From Rhizophagus irregularis (taxonomy: Eukaryota > Glomeromycota > Glomeromycetes > Glomerales > Glomeraceae), in NCBI RefSeq assembly GCF_026210795.1, contig NC_089436.1, forward strand, positions 1,674,001 through 1,738,000: a stretch of DNA of 64,000 nt, read 5' to 3'. The position numbers and the translations under genes are program-made. Of the stretch, positions 63,841-64,000 are shown piece after piece. The notes beneath the pieces were generated by a model. It saw only the letters and a list, made by a program, of their open reading frames with translations. It was not told the origin of the DNA and did no database searches. How positions within the stretch are numbered: the stretch's first letter is position 1; each line of letters begins with the position of its first letter.

Positions 63841-64000
63841 TTTGTTAAAGTTTTTATATATAAATCGGCCAAAATTAAGGCTAATTCTGGCCAAATATTT
63901 TCGTAATACGAAATTAATTATGGAGTTTAAAATTAATTATAGGATACGGAGTTTTTCTAATGAATTACTTAATAATTACAGAATTACGTAATTACGTATT

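Overview
The window looks like nuclear DNA of an arbuscular mycorrhizal fungus (Glomeromycotina, Rhizophagus-like). The reasons are the very AT-rich background, short GT-AG introns, nested DNA transposons, and protein families I recall as multi-copy in Rhizophagus irregularis: SAM-domain, IQ-motif, triple-RING, F-box/LRR and a Crinkler-type N-terminus. No database was searched, so all family names rest on motif recognition.

Layout. (1) 1-12.9 kb: visibly more G+C-rich, minus-strand genes of multi-copy families (coiled coil, SAM, IQ, zinc finger, triple RING, acidic protein, a second SAM gene, Crinkler N-terminus), several with frame changes, plus one plus-strand spliced tail-anchored protein. 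(2) 12.9-22.9 kb: a compact minus-strand array (F-box/LRR, three small proteins, a truncated recombinase paralogue, a tyrosine recombinase, a D5/NrS-1-type SF3 helicase and an AEP-type primase), then a divergent Cys/His-rich gene and two paralogous non-coding units full of short iterated sites. Four successive genes share a box about 22-26 nt before the ATG. This replication-integration cassette is plasmid- or virus-like and is the most unusual part.

(3) 23.8-39.3 kb: one P-superfamily-like transposon with perfect 8-bp target duplication GTACTAAT. A 10-kb inverted-repeat element sits in an intron of its transposase gene; that element holds a Plavaka/CACTA-type transposon with an extra intact five-exon gene, a 384-bp MITE and a 50-bp minisatellite. 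A TA-flanked MITE sits in the P-like element's 3' part. (4) 40.4-49.7 kb: a four-level nest: a hAT transposase gene split by a pogo/Tigger element, itself split by another transposase-bearing element, itself split by a 369-bp MITE.

(5) 50.3-59.1 kb: a decayed, AT-shifted paralogue of the left end (1-7.4 kb), invaded by three hAT-like MITEs and preceded by the fossil of an A32-type DNA-packaging ATPase, a hallmark of Polinton/large DNA virus lineages. (6) 59.5-64 kb: an aspartic-protease-like gene, a small membrane protein, a MITE, low-complexity DNA and a possible retroelement leader. The iterated units, primase-helicase and recombinase probably belong to one replicon-like element; whether it is linked to the packaging-ATPase fossil is an inference.
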